Part shown: positions 24,868-35,821 of the stretch, one piece after another
How the letters are laid out: each line of letters begins with the position of its first letter
Position numbering within the stretch: position 1 is the first letter of the stretch
NCBI GenBank assembly: GCA_947069175.1
Contig: CAMTDV010000013.1
Coordinates: 11,852,501 to 11,916,500 of the forward strand
From: Scalesia atractyloides
Lineage: Eukaryota; Streptophyta; Magnoliopsida; Asterales; Asteraceae
Direction: 5' to 3'
DNA: 64,000 nt
The notes under the pieces: generated by a model
What the model was told of the DNA's origin: nothing
Seen by the model: the letters and a program-made list of their open reading frames with translations, nothing else
Database searches by the model: none
Program-made: the position numbers and the translations under genes

Positions 24868-25650
24868 TATTGTGAACAACTTCTTGAAAATGAACTGAGT
24901 GAACTAATCTTGACCATTGATTATTTTTTAGATTAAAAGGGTAAGATTGACATTAGCTTTCTCTTTCTCTCTCTTAATTAAAATCCCTTCATTTTCTAAT
25001 CTATTAATTCTCTCTCTTTATCTCCCTCTCACATTTTTAATTACTTCTCCATTATTTTAAACTCGTGTAGAATCAGTTGCTAATAACGTATATGAAACTC
25101 CTAACGGAACTAGGTACTGGACACTAACTGCCACTCCCAGATTCAAACCGTATATGAAACTCCTAACGGAACTAGGTTGTGGACTACAAAATACACATAT
25201 GTATCAAAAGTCTGTACACATCTGTATAAACTAACAACCGTGTATCTTGTATAAACTGATAGTTAGCGAGACTGTACACATGTGTATAAACTAACAGCGG
25301 TATATCTTGTATAAATTAATAGTTAGCGAGACTGTACACATGTGTATAAACTAACATATGTGTATCTTGTATAAGCTGATACTATCGAGACTGGACACAT
25401 GTGTATACACTAACAACTGTGTATCTCGTATATACGGAAACTAGCAAGATTTTAGGAATTTTGATTATATTGTTTAATAAATGCAATTTATAAAAGATGC
25501 AAATACCCTTTTGTCAATTAATTTAAAGGGAAGTTACAACATTATAATTACAATCTTGCCATTGTTTAAAAATCTCTAGATGATATAATCCAATGTCTCA
25601 GATTAGTTCACACAGTTCACTCTCAACCTAGTGTTCACTCTAGAACCCTA
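24868..25650. mobile_element. MITE X2 with internal minisatellite
   Basis: The left end GTGAACAACTTCTTG...GAGTGAACTAATCTTGACCATTG and the right end in reverse (GTGAACACTAGGTTG...GTGAACTAATCTGAGACATTG) pair as inverted repeats over about 50 bases. Inside, 25088 and 25148 start two copies of CGTATATGAAACTCCTAACG. At 25195-25440 are four copies of the 60-base TGTACACATGTGTATAAACTAACA...TATCTTGTATA unit. The right half equals 3050-3437. No coding capacity. Confidence 0.65.
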
Positions 25651-25658
25651 TTCTATTA

Positions 25659-26002
25659 GGGGGAAGGTTCATTTGAGAAGAAATTTAATGTGAGAAGAAA
25701 AAGAAAAAAATGGCATAATGGTAAAATATTAAATAGTTTATAACTACTCTCATTAATTATGTTATCTCTCATTAATAAAGCAAAAACATTTTATTCTACA
25801 CATTTCAAAATTTATCCTACACATACTAAAAGTTATCCAAACATATCGAAAATTGTCATACACCATAATTTTTTTTTTATCTTGAAAGAGTATATGCCAT
25901 TTTTCATTACATTAAATACACACATTAAATGAAGTAAATGAAGAATTTCTATTGGTTTAAAAGTTATCTTACAATATTTTTCTTGTCATTTGAACTCTCC
26001 TC
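25659..26002 (+). mobile_element. MITE Y2
   Basis: Termini GGGGGAAGGTTCATTTGAGA and (reverse) ATAGAGGAGAGTTCAAATGA. It is a shorter copy of Y1 in the opposite orientation, missing inner repeats. The two Y copies flank X2. Confidence 0.65.
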
Positions 26003-26379
26003 TATATATTAGAATCACCAAATGGTTTCTCATCCTATTAGGTTGATGGGTGTCATATTCTGGTTTCTTGTGAGATGTTGGTTGTGACATGCGTTATGTC
26101 TATACATATATTACTAGAGTCTAATACATGTTGGTGGTAGGTTCGGTATACAGCCTTGGTTAGATCTTCTTTGTTTTGGCTAGCTATAGTTCATTGTTTC
26201 CAATAGTCCATTGTTTTGTAGAATAGTTAAAGAGTCTTGCTGACCTAACTTGTTACCAATAGTCCATTGTCTTGTAGAATTGAATGAATGTTATCCATTG
26301 GACCGCATCTCACAATCTCTTCTTTCGCTATGTGTCATCTTATTTTAGAGATATTTAGAGACATTGACAGGTCTCACAG
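26003..26379. other. No recognisable feature
   Basis: A 30-base direct repeat built on CCAATAGTCCATTGT and TTGTAGAAT occurs at about 26200-26225 and 26256-26282. Otherwise nothing. Confidence 0.5.
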
Positions 26380-26478
26380 TGTAACATCTGGCCTCTCGCA
26401 CCACCAATATTGTCCGCTTTGCCCTCGATGGATTGCCCATCCAGGAACTTACGGATTTATTTTGATTGCCCCGGTAGA

Positions 26479-26541
26479 GACTTCCTAGGAAGTCACCCAT
26501 CCTGGTACTACTCCCACCTGAGCACGCTTAACTTTGGAGCT
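26479..26541 (-). ncRNA. 5S rRNA-derived segment in Cassandra LTR A
   Basis: Reverse strand has AGTTAAGCGTGCT (5S A box), GAGTAGTACCAGGATGGG (intermediate element/C box) and GGTGACTTCC. This is the 3' two-thirds of plant 5S rRNA including the internal pol III promoter. It is not a free 5S gene because the 5' part is absent. Confidence 0.85.
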
Positions 26542-26890
26542 TTTCTCTCATCCACTAACACTAAGCGCAAAACACGTTGGTGATTTAAAAGGTGGGGGAA
26601 TGTCTTATGAAGCAAGAATCTCTCCTGACCACGGTCGGTGTGGGATTTGCCTAGGGTGTCACAATGGTCCATGTTAATCTCTTGGAAGTCGGTATCGGTA
26701 TCATTACAATCACCCCACTTAGGAACTCATCGTCCTCGATGAGGTTTGACCCACCATCTCGAACGGCTTAGGAGTGGCTCTGATACCATTTGTAACATCC
26801 GGCCCCTCGTATCACCAATATTGTCTGCTTTGCCCCCGATAGATTACCCATCCAGGAACTCATATATTCATTTTTTGTTGCCCTAGTGGA

Positions 26891-26955
26891 GACTTCCCAC
26901 GAGGTCACCCACCCTGGTATTACTCGCATCTGAGCACGCTTAACTGTGGAGTTCT
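26891..26955 (-). ncRNA. 5S rRNA-derived segment in Cassandra LTR B
   Basis: Same segment with more changes (CACAGTTAAGCGTGCTCAG, AGTAATACCAGGGTGGGTG). Confidence 0.82.
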
Positions 26956-27188
26956 CCTCTCATCCACTAACATTAAGCCCAAAACACGTTGGTAATTTAA
27001 AAGGCATTGGATTACTTATGAACCAGGGATCTCTCCTGGCCACGCCCGGTGGGATTTGCCTAGAGTGTCACAATGGTCCGTGTTAATATTCTCGGTATCG
27101 GTACAATCACCCCCTCTTAGGGACTCATCGTCCTCGATAATGTTTGACCCACCATCCCGAACGGCTTAGGAGTGACTTTGATACAATT

Positions 27189-27260
27189 TGTAACATCCGG
27201 CCTCTCACACCACCAATATTGTCCGCTTTATCCCGAACCGCTCAAGAGTGGCTCTGATAC
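27189..27260 (-). mobile_element. Truncated Cassandra LTR C
   Basis: Only the outer 45 bases of the LTR remain (to TTGTCCGCTTTAT). It then joins directly to the inner CCCGAACCGCTCAAGAGTGGC of an internal domain with its primer site, so a deletion removed the 5S part and the rest of the LTR. Confidence 0.75.
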
Positions 27261-27364
27261 CATTTATAACATCCGGCCTCTCACACTACCAATATTGTCC
27301 GCTTTACATCCGATGGGTTGCCCATCCAGGAATTCACGGACTTACTTTTGGTTGCCCTGGTAGA

Positions 27365-27427
27365 GACTTCCCAGGAGGTCACCCATTCTGGTACTATCCC
27401 AACTAAGCACGCTTAACTTTGGAGCTA
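27365..27427 (-). ncRNA. 5S rRNA-derived segment in Cassandra LTR D
   Basis: Reverse strand AAAGTTAAGCGTGCTTAGTT, TACCAGAATGGGTGACCTCC, TGGGAAGTC. The C box is closest to genuine 5S among the copies. LTR E (27675-27903) lost this part in a deletion of about 54 bases. Confidence 0.85.
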
Positions 27428-27903
27428 TTCTCTCATCCATTAGCATAAGCCCAAAACACGTTGGTTATTTAAAAGGCAAGGGAATGTCTTATGAACCAAG
27501 AATCTCTCCTGACCACGGCCAATGTGGGATTTGCATAGGGTGTCGCAATGGTCCATGTTAATCCCTCGGTAGTCGGTATCGGTATTGTTACAATCACCCC
27601 CCTTAAGGACTCATCGTCCTCGATGAGGTTTGATCCACCATCCCGAACGGCTTAGGAGTGGCTCTGATACCATTTGTAACATCCGGCCCCTCGTATCACT
27701 AATATTGTCCGCTTTGCCCCCGATGGGTTGCTCATCCAGAAACTCATGGATTTGTTTTTGGTTGCCCCGGTGGAGACTTCTCAAGAGGTCATCCACTAAC
27801 ATTAAGCTCAAAACGCGTTGGTAATTTAAGAGGCATTGAATTACTTATGAACTAGAGATCTCTCCTGGCTACAGCCGATGTAGGATTTACCTCGGGTGTC
27901 ATA

Positions 27904-29812
27904 ATGGTCCGTATTAATATTCTCGGTATCGAAATCGTTACACACAGCTCGTCTCCTCTAAGAACATTTCAAGAGGTTTTCTGAACTCTAATTAGCTTGT
28001 CCAGGCTAGAGATAATCTTCACACAAGGTATGCACGTGTATACCTTGTGAAGCCTAGTTAATGTTACTTTTTTTTTCTAACGAATTACATTAACTAATTA
28101 ATATATGTACTATATAAATGGGGTGTATGTTTTTATCATCATGTTGAAATTTTAACATTGAAATCGATATTAAGCAGTGTTTTTATAGTTAGATTGGGTG
28201 TTAAACAAGGGTCGATTCGATTGAGTTGGACCACGTAGATATTCACCAGCGATTTGATGAGTGGTGATTAAACTGATGACCCGAGTTAATTATGTTCATG
28301 TTCGGGTAAGTTTAATTACAAAAATACTAGCAAATACATTATTTATTTATTGGATTTGAACTTGTGATCTCCTATGGAGATGATGGATTATTTATCAACT
28401 AGTCTAAGAAGGTATTGATGTTATACTTCTACGTATCTAAATAACATATTCTGATAAAAAAACCGTATCTAACGGGACTCCTCTATCTTGTGTGCGTATA
28501 TCTATGTATGTTATGCTCGCATTATGTTTGATATACTACAATAACCACGGTGTGTAACTCTTTCGAGAAAATCTTTCATTTAACGGATACTAAATTTCAT
28601 GAAGACTTATTTCAACATGATTCGTGCAAACTTTCTATATCAACGACACTAAATAGCAAAGTTTAATAAACTAACATACACACAAGTATATATGTGTCTA
28701 ATATCTTTTCATAATTATACACTGTTTTGAAAAAATATATTAATATGTTTGATGGTCATTACAACATATAAATATAGTGTTCATTAGAATTTTTTGTCAT
28801 CTCAACTTCAGGCCATTTTTGTCCATCAATCATTGAGAATTTAGCTTTTCCACCGATAGCTTATGTAGCCTCTTCATTGCCGCAAAAGACTGAAAAGAGT
28901 TATAGATGCTTCCATGAAGTCGGCACCTTTTGACCAATTTAAAGATGAATATTGATGTTTTCTTTCTGTCTACTCCTCACATACTAACACATGTCATCGC
29001 TTCACTGATATTTATATTATATTTATTTATTAGTTTTTAATAAAGGAATGCAAAATAATATTATTCGTTTTTAATATATATAGGGTGATAAACTGATAGG
29101 TGAATATGTACGGAAAAAAAGAAAAGAAAAAAAAACTAATCTAAATCAGTGGTTCATATTTTTTTAAATATTGTGTTTCTTATATACACATGCTATGTAA
29201 TTAAAAAACTATTAAATTTAAATCATAACGGTAAATATTACATTATTCAATTTTATATCTTTAATCTTTATAAGATTGAAAAGGCAATGGTTAATTTTTC
29301 TGTGTATTGTTGCCCAATTATTGAGTTCTGCATTAATGTCTCCATATATTGTTTTTTCTTCATTTGTAAAACTATAACTTGATTATTCTGATTCAAGAAG
29401 TCATGCAAATATTTGGGGAGGAAATTTTGATGGTGCTTTGTCGCTTACACAGTTACACATGTCAGGCTCCACTAATTTTCTTTTATTTATATTCCAATTT
29501 ATAGAACTACAATTCTCTCTATATGCTTCCAGGCACTAGCTATCTCTTCCACTTGTATAATTCATAACCTTTGATGGTAGAAAGTTGGATCCTGTCAGAA
29601 GCATTGGCTATATGAAATATTATAGGATTTTGGTGGGATAGAACACAACACGAAAATTATAGGATTTTAGTGGTATATATGTATTTTATTATGATATGTA
29701 GTAACTTTTATGGTTATTATGTCTTCAGGGATAATTAGTAATTTTACAATTTTTTTTCATGACACATATAAATGAATGTCGTAAACATGTCTTATAAAGG
29801 CGCATTATAAAA
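27904..29812. other. No gene; one inverted repeat
   Basis: AT-rich, no supported coding region. A hairpin CTTCACACAAGGTAT / ATACCTTGTGAAG with a 2-base bulge spans 28017-28052. The first 40 bases are a leftover Cassandra internal domain (ATGGTCCGTATTAATATTCTC). Confidence 0.5.
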
Positions 29813-30238
29813 TGTAACACCTCAAAAAGTTAAATGTGCAATTGTGTTTAAATCAACTAGAAACTTAACCTAGTTAGAATATATGTAAAATGTTAGCCTA
29901 AGAATGAACAATACCTAAATAAAAACAAACACATAAAAGGAATGATCAAATATGGACAATGAGAAAGCAAGTTTATTAAAAACAAACTTAACGCATAAAC
30001 ACACACATTGTGTGTGTGTCTGGGTCGACCAAAGCAGGAAGGGGGAAAACCCCTTTGATCTTAAATCAAAGAAATTGGAAGGATAACCAAGGCCAAACTA
30101 ATGCATGAACCATAATTCCTAATCATCTAAGCTTGTTATCAAAGAGGTAAGTCGAATTTCTCAATTTGATTGTAGAAAGTGGGTTTCAACCTATCCATAA
30201 GTTCATGTGAAAATTTGTGTAATTGTGAGTTAGAATGA

Positions 30239-30265
<27 letters not shown>
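29813..30265 (+). mobile_element. Possible LTR start, split by the large MULE
   Basis: Begins TGTAACACCTCAAAAAGTTA like an LTR and ends in a TA microsatellite at the MULE border. Its presumed continuation is at 62810-64000. Evidence is only the TGTAACACC start and the geometry. Confidence 0.35.
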
Positions 30266-30269
<4 letters not shown>

Positions 30270-30565
30270 GAGGTTATTGTGAGAAAATTTAAAAGTGTGA
30301 GAAGGGTAAGAAAACTATCAACCATTAGATTAAAAATCTAATGGTTGAGATCATAGTGGCATTATTGTAAATAAAGTGTCAAACAATTAATACTAATTGG
30401 ATCGTTCAGGGGTGTCTTAGACCTTTTACCCACGTTCCAATAGGAAGTGAATCAACTCCCCAACAATCACAATCAATACTTCGAAAATTACGGAGGTTAT
30501 TCAGGATAACAATCTTCAACATCAATCTTCAATATCAGTTGTAATCGCAAAATCACAGTCCACAA

Positions 30566-30659
30566 ATGAAGAAAATTAAGGTACCGTTTATTGGTGACCG
30601 GAAGAAGGAGAAGACGACGAAGACTCCGTCGATGGGGAAACCTGCAAAATCACATACAA
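30566..30659 (+). CDS. Candidate first exon of the Ulp1-like gene
   Basis: Starts ATG with KKIKVPFIGDRKKEKTTKTP, a short basic peptide, and runs to a GTATGT splice-donor-like site at 30660. The next plausible coding exon is over 5 kb away because of the solo LTR. Only the open start and donor support it. Confidence 0.25.
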
Positions 30660-30889
30660 GTATGTAATGTGCTACGAAAGCAGAGTGTTTTTAGTCGTAT
30701 TTAAACATTGTATTGAGATATTGTTGATTCCTTTAGTTGGTATGATTAGGGTTTTTGATAAGTTACTTAATTCAACCTAATGAAGCTATTTTGGTGTTTT
30801 TCAATTAGTTATTAAGGTTTTGATTTTATTTTTATCAATAGAGTCGATTTAAGCCATATTCATTAAAAAACAAATCTGCATTGTATGAT

Positions 30890-31500
30890 TTAAGGTTTCT
30901 GCTTTATGGTGGCTTTAAGAATTTTATGTTGTCTTTAAGAATTTTAGGGTGTTTTTAAATGTATGTGGTTTTTTTACCTGTTATGGTGTTATTACGACAT
31001 TTATACTGTTCATTATGTAGTCTGTAACTCATTGTTTACAACTTATTGTATTAATTGTTAGTTAGGTTTTTGTTTTCTGTTTGTGTTTACATATTAGGGT
31101 GTTATTCATGGGCAATTGTGCTTTTACGTATGCTGTGGTGTTCTTTGATGAGTTATATTTGTTCAACAACACTTGTGTGGGTGTCTTCAATGAGTTTGCT
31201 GCATTCTAATACTTGGCGTGTCTTTATGAATGAATAACCCTGTTCTAAAATGGCGTATGTTTAGGAATGAATAACGTGGGAGTGCAGGGTGTTATTTGTC
31301 CATTGAATACATTTATGTTGTTATTTACAAACACTCTTTTGGAACCAGCGTGGGTATGTGCTTACCACATGTGGTGTTTTTTCATTATGTGGTGTTATTT
31401 ATGTATGGTGTTTGTTTGTTAGATATTACTATGAGGGACTTATTTAATGATATGTATGCATTCATCAAAGGTGATGTGGTGTTTTCTGAGTAGATACTGT
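30890..31500. repeat. Left subterminal GGTGTT-rich repeats
   Basis: Irregular repeats of TTATGGTGTTATT, TAGGGTGTTATT and GTCTTTAAGAATTTTA. The mirrored array is at 61750-62350 and the same motif fills the 1.1-kb relative at 3890-4385. Confidence 0.6.
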
Positions 31501-31725
31501 ATTTTTTGGTGTTAATTACCATCTATAGGGTTTGTAATAAGTTGTATTAATTGAAAAAAGAAAATGCATCACAAAACTTAGGGTTTGTCTGTTTGGTTGG
31601 TTTTGGGTTTTGCATTCCAGTAGTTGGTGTTTGTCTGTTTGGTTGGGCTTTGGGTTCTGCAGCCGTTCCTGTCATAGCTTACCAGATAGGGGTGTTAGTT
31701 AGTGATTTGTAGTCATACATACAAC
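31262..31725 (+). repeat. First copy of a duplicated segment (second copy 35135-35645)
   Basis: The two share the order GTGCAGGGTGTTATTTGTCC, TACTATGAGGGACTTATTTA, GATACTGTATTTTTTGGTGT, AAACTTAGGGTTTGTCTG, CATAGCTTACCAGATAGGGG. The copy here is broken at its end by the solo LTR and continues at 35055. Confidence 0.75.
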
Positions 31726-31730
31726 ATTAC

Positions 31731-34700
31731 TGTAACACCCTGTAAAATCGTGTCCAATAATATAGTGACACGTATTGTATTTTAAATATAGTCTATTAAA
31801 GACCAATAAGGACTAAAGGGAGTCAACATGCTCAAACCGAGCCTCTGAGTGACGGTCCGATGTCAACATGCATAAATAACAGCCTCTGAGGGACTGATAT
31901 GTCAACACGCTTAAATCATTAGCCTCTGAGTGACTGATATGTCAACATGCTTAAATCATTAGCCTCTGAGTGACTGATGCGTCAACATGCTTGAAAATTG
32001 GCCTCTGAGTGACTAATATGTCAACATGCCAGCCTCTGAGTGACATCGGAATTAACATGCTTATCATAAGCCTCTGAGTGATCCTTTGTGAAGTCCTAAA
32101 CTCTCATACGTGCCAATTGTTGGACGAGAGTGTTCAATTTTGTAAATATATGAAAGTTGGATGATGGAGGGATTAAAAGTGTCAACATGTTAATTTATAC
32201 CTCTGAGTGACCTTTTAACGAACCGAGAGCTCGACAATGTCCGTGCATAATCCCGGGTATGCCAAATATTGGCTACGGATGGCTAAAAGTGCCAAAAAGG
32301 TGTTTTAAAGAGGTTTAATGGGTTTTAAAAGTTAAGGGGATAAAAGTGTCAAAATTGGAAACTGTCTTTGGGGCGTTCGCGGGGCACGAGAGGCAAGGCC
32401 TGTGCCTCTCGGGGCCCGCCAGAGGGTGTCTGCTGCAGAAAGTTTTGTTTGGTCTCTAAGCAAAACTCCAAAACCATTAATTCGAAACCATGGCTTATCT
32501 AAACTGCTATGCCACGTTTTGGGACACTTGTAAGCTTCTTCTTACACCCCTAAACACCTAGCTTCACCTCCTTTCAGCTCTCTAACTATAAATAGGTGTT
32601 CAAGTGCTTCATTTCAACTTGCACCTTTCTAAATCATAACTCTTCTCCCTCCTCTGGAAGTTCCTAGCTGAAAGGAGCATCCAACTTAGTTCTCTTGCAT
32701 TGTAGGAACCTCTTGTAAGTGTTCCTTGCTCTTACATTTTCGTTTATAGGCTTTTATAGCCAAAAGTCAAGCGTTTTCGTAAAACGCCTTGACTTTCGGT
32801 TAAGACCATTACGGTCCAGCCATTGTTTGAAATGAACATGGCTAAATGATCGTAATAAGGTAGGTGTTAGTCCCTATAAAGGGCACCTCCTGAAGATCAC
32901 GTTTGCTGGACCAATTGACGGGTCAAAGTTATGATATTAAAAAGTCAAACAGGCCATTTTTCGGAAAAATCATAAATTTATCTTATATATGTTATTAAAC
33001 TTGTTTTGACACTTAAACAAGTTGGTAATAATTATTAGAACTGTAAGAACATGTTCGGTTTGTCAATTTCAGTTCTAGGGTCGGTTCGCAACCGAAAGTC
33101 GCAAAGTTTGACTTCTGCTTTGACTTTCGATTCTGACCCAATTTAGATTAGTTACCTACTGATCTAAAGTTGCATTATGATCGTAATATAATGTAGTATA
33201 ACCCTCTGAGGTTATATTACATGATCATAATCATAATCCAAGTTTATGCGCAAGTTCCATAATTATGCCATTTTGACCAAAATGCCCTTTTTTCATAAAT
33301 CAAGATTTTAATGATAATAAACTTGAAAATGAGTTTTTTACTGATGTAATATTATAAGTAGGATTATTTGGGATGTTAAAGCAAGTTATAAACTGAGTTT
33401 TGAAGCAATTCCTTAAACTATGTCGATAATTGACGATTTTAGCCCCTGTGGCTTATAAAATAGTTTTTATCAAATCTTTTTAAGGTAAATCATTTACCTA
33501 CTGATATGTTATATTAAATAACATATTTTAAACATTTTAAACTGAATTTAACATCAATTTTCATAAACATTACTTAAAGACGTCATATTACGACATAAAC
33601 GCCGCTTCGGCGCCTAGTATGGTTTTAAACCATATTAATGGACTAAGACTTGTTACCTACTAATTTTAAAACTTATTTTAAACATATTTACAGCAGGAAC
33701 ATGTTATAAACTTAGAATCCCAAATAATTTATAAACTATGTGTAAAATTACCAAATTGCCCTTATAAGGCATTTTAAAACCTTAACGGGCGTATAAGTTG
33801 ATATCCCACTGATATCTTAACTTATTAAAATATAATGGCATATAGAACTTTTCCATGACTTATCCGGTTACCCGATATCGCTAATATGCGCACGATTACG
33901 TATATGTAACTATTTTTCGGAAATTAACTTAAACGGGTTTAACCTTGTCATTTAAGTTTCAAAATCCAGAATGTTAATAGTTTACCCATAATAAACAAGT
34001 CAAGGTACTTGTTGGGATTAAACTACATTCTATCCAATCATCGTTTAATCTATCGTCGTACGTTTTGGTCAAGTACGCTAGTCGGTCTAAGTCTATGACT
34101 TAAATAAGACCGTTAGTATTTAATTGGTTAGTTTATGCCATAATCCAGACTAGAGACTTGCCGGTAAATGCTATCCACACTTAGTCCTTTTTGTGTATGG
34201 TTGAGTTATTAAAAATTTAAGAAGACTAGCTTAAGTAAATACTCTCGACTTATTTCCCCTATACGGGCTTGGGTTACGGTAAATTATTACCGCTTTGTTG
34301 AAAATGGGATTCAATCAAACACCGGTTCGGAGATAATCAATCTGCATATTCTGCTTTAATTAGTTTTGTTTAATAATTAACATCGGGGGTAACTACCGTG
34401 TCCTGGATATCCTCGGCTCATTACAATCGAAATGGCCACGACCTTAGCGTGGGTGTAGGCATACACCCGATAGACGCTCAATTATGCATTCCCACAAGGT
34501 TGGGAGGAATTGACTCCTTCGTGAGTCCAAAGTGGGGTGTACGTTAATTGTGTCTCGGTTTTCGTGCCGAGCCTCGTATGTATGACAAACTTGTAAATCT
34601 GTTAACAAGTTTGGACGGTCAATTAACCCAAGTTATAAAAAGATTTTTGTGCTGATACGCACCTAAAACATTTTTGAAATGTTTTCAAAATGAGTCAGTT

Positions 34701-35054
34701 GGGTGTATTTACCAGCGAAAGCTGGCGTATTTTCAAAAGACTAATCTGCAGGTACAATACGAAAATAGGCCGGAAGTGCTCAGTAGTGATAGAGGATCTT
34801 GCAAATCCTAAATCTGTCCAAAGTCTGTTTTATATTCTTTCTTGTACAATTTAATGATCCGCCTGTGGATCTTCTATTACGAGCCTGTATATTATTTTGT
34901 ATTTTCGAACATTCGGTTTGTAATAGTAATTTTACTCCAAGACTTCCCTTGTGTCGTGTTTAATTGACTATGATGTTATCAACTGATGTCACGATACTCC
35001 CCACCCGGGCCCACCGGTGTTTGGATTTCGGGGTTGGAAATCCGGGGTGTGACA
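31731..35054 (+). mobile_element. Solo LTR, 3.3 kb
   Basis: Begins TGTAACACCCTGTAAAATCG, ends AATCCGGGGTGTGACA, 3324 bp. Flanks ATTAC (31726-31730) and ACTAC (35055-35059) are a target duplication with one change. Without the insert the flanks join to match the duplicate segment at 35635-35665. Same family as 9504-15767. No internal domain. Confidence 0.87.
31845..32090 (+). repeat. GCCTCTGAGTGAC minisatellite
   Basis: Six or seven units of GCCTCTGAGTGACTGATATG then TCAACATGC plus a short variable piece. The longest run of this array in the window, with two adjacent units almost identical (31915-31980). Confidence 0.8.
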
Positions 35055-35134
35055 ACTACGGTGGGGTGTCTTAAAGAGTTTTTTATTTGGTATAAAACAT
35101 ATGCAGCTGGTGTCATATGACATTTGGTATAAAA

Positions 35135-35645
35135 CATATGCAGCTTGAAAAAGAGTGCAGGGTGTTATTTGTCCATTATCTGCATTTATGCTGTTATTTC
35201 TTTATAGGAATTGAAGGGGTCTTTTATAGGAGTGCATGGTGTTATTTGTCCATTATCTACATTATGTGGTTTTATTTCTTTATAGGAATTGAAGGGGTCT
35301 TTTGTTCCATTATGTGGTGTTATTTATGTATGGTGTTTGTTTGATAGATATTACTATGAGGGACTTATTTAATAAGATACATGCATTCATCAAAGGTGAT
35401 GTGGTGTTATCCGAGTAGATACTGTATTTTTTGGTGTTGATGCTATAGGGTTTGTAATAAGTTGTATTAATTGAAAAAAGAAAATGCATCACAAAACTTA
35501 GGGTTTGTCTGTTTGGTTGGTTTTGGATTCTGCATTCCAGTAGTTGGTGTTTGTCTGTTTGGTTGGGTTTTGGGTCCTACAGTCGTTCCTGTCATAGCTT
35601 ACCAGATAGGGGTGTTAGTTAGTGATTTGCAGTCATTCATACAAC
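35135..35645 (+). repeat. Second copy of the duplicated segment
   Basis: Direct duplicate of 31262-31725, without the solo LTR. An open frame across it (from 35471) has no ATG near its start and is mostly repeat, so its hydrophobic translation should not be read as a membrane protein. Confidence 0.75.
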
Positions 35646-35821
35646 ACTATGGTGGGGTGTCTTCAAAGAGTTTTTTATTTTTGTTTTTAATCGTGATTTG
35701 GTCTCTTACCTGGTGTTATATGACATTTGGTAAAACATTCGTTTTAATAACTATGGTTATAATACATTTTGTTGCACGTGTGTACTATGCAGTTAGGAAA
35801 AACAATCGGCTACGAACAAAA

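Larger units (their letters stand above)
26380..27903 (-). mobile_element. Tandem array of Cassandra TRIM retrotransposons
   Basis: Five LTRs, read on the minus strand, alternate with short internal domains: A 26380-26663, B 26791-27072, C 27189-27260 (truncated), D 27265-27547, E 27675-27903 (inner deletion). Each starts (plus strand) T(G/A)TAACATC(C/T)GGCC and contains CACCAATATTGTCCGCTTT, a Cassandra signature, and the full ones hold 5S rRNA sequence. The internal domains are about 115-130 bp and carry reverse-strand Met-tRNA primer sites TGGTATCAGAGC at about 26777, 27251 and 27661. Cassandra elements encode no protein and rely on other elements for enzymes. Confidence 0.88.

Noticed and set aside
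26479..27427. A genomic 5S rDNA cluster
   Set aside because: Only the 3' two-thirds of 5S is present, within TG...CA-bounded LTRs that have primer sites; this is Cassandra.
35471..35821. A membrane protein read from the hydrophobic open frame
   Set aside because: No ATG near its start; the same DNA is a duplicated non-coding segment at 31570-31725, which has stops.
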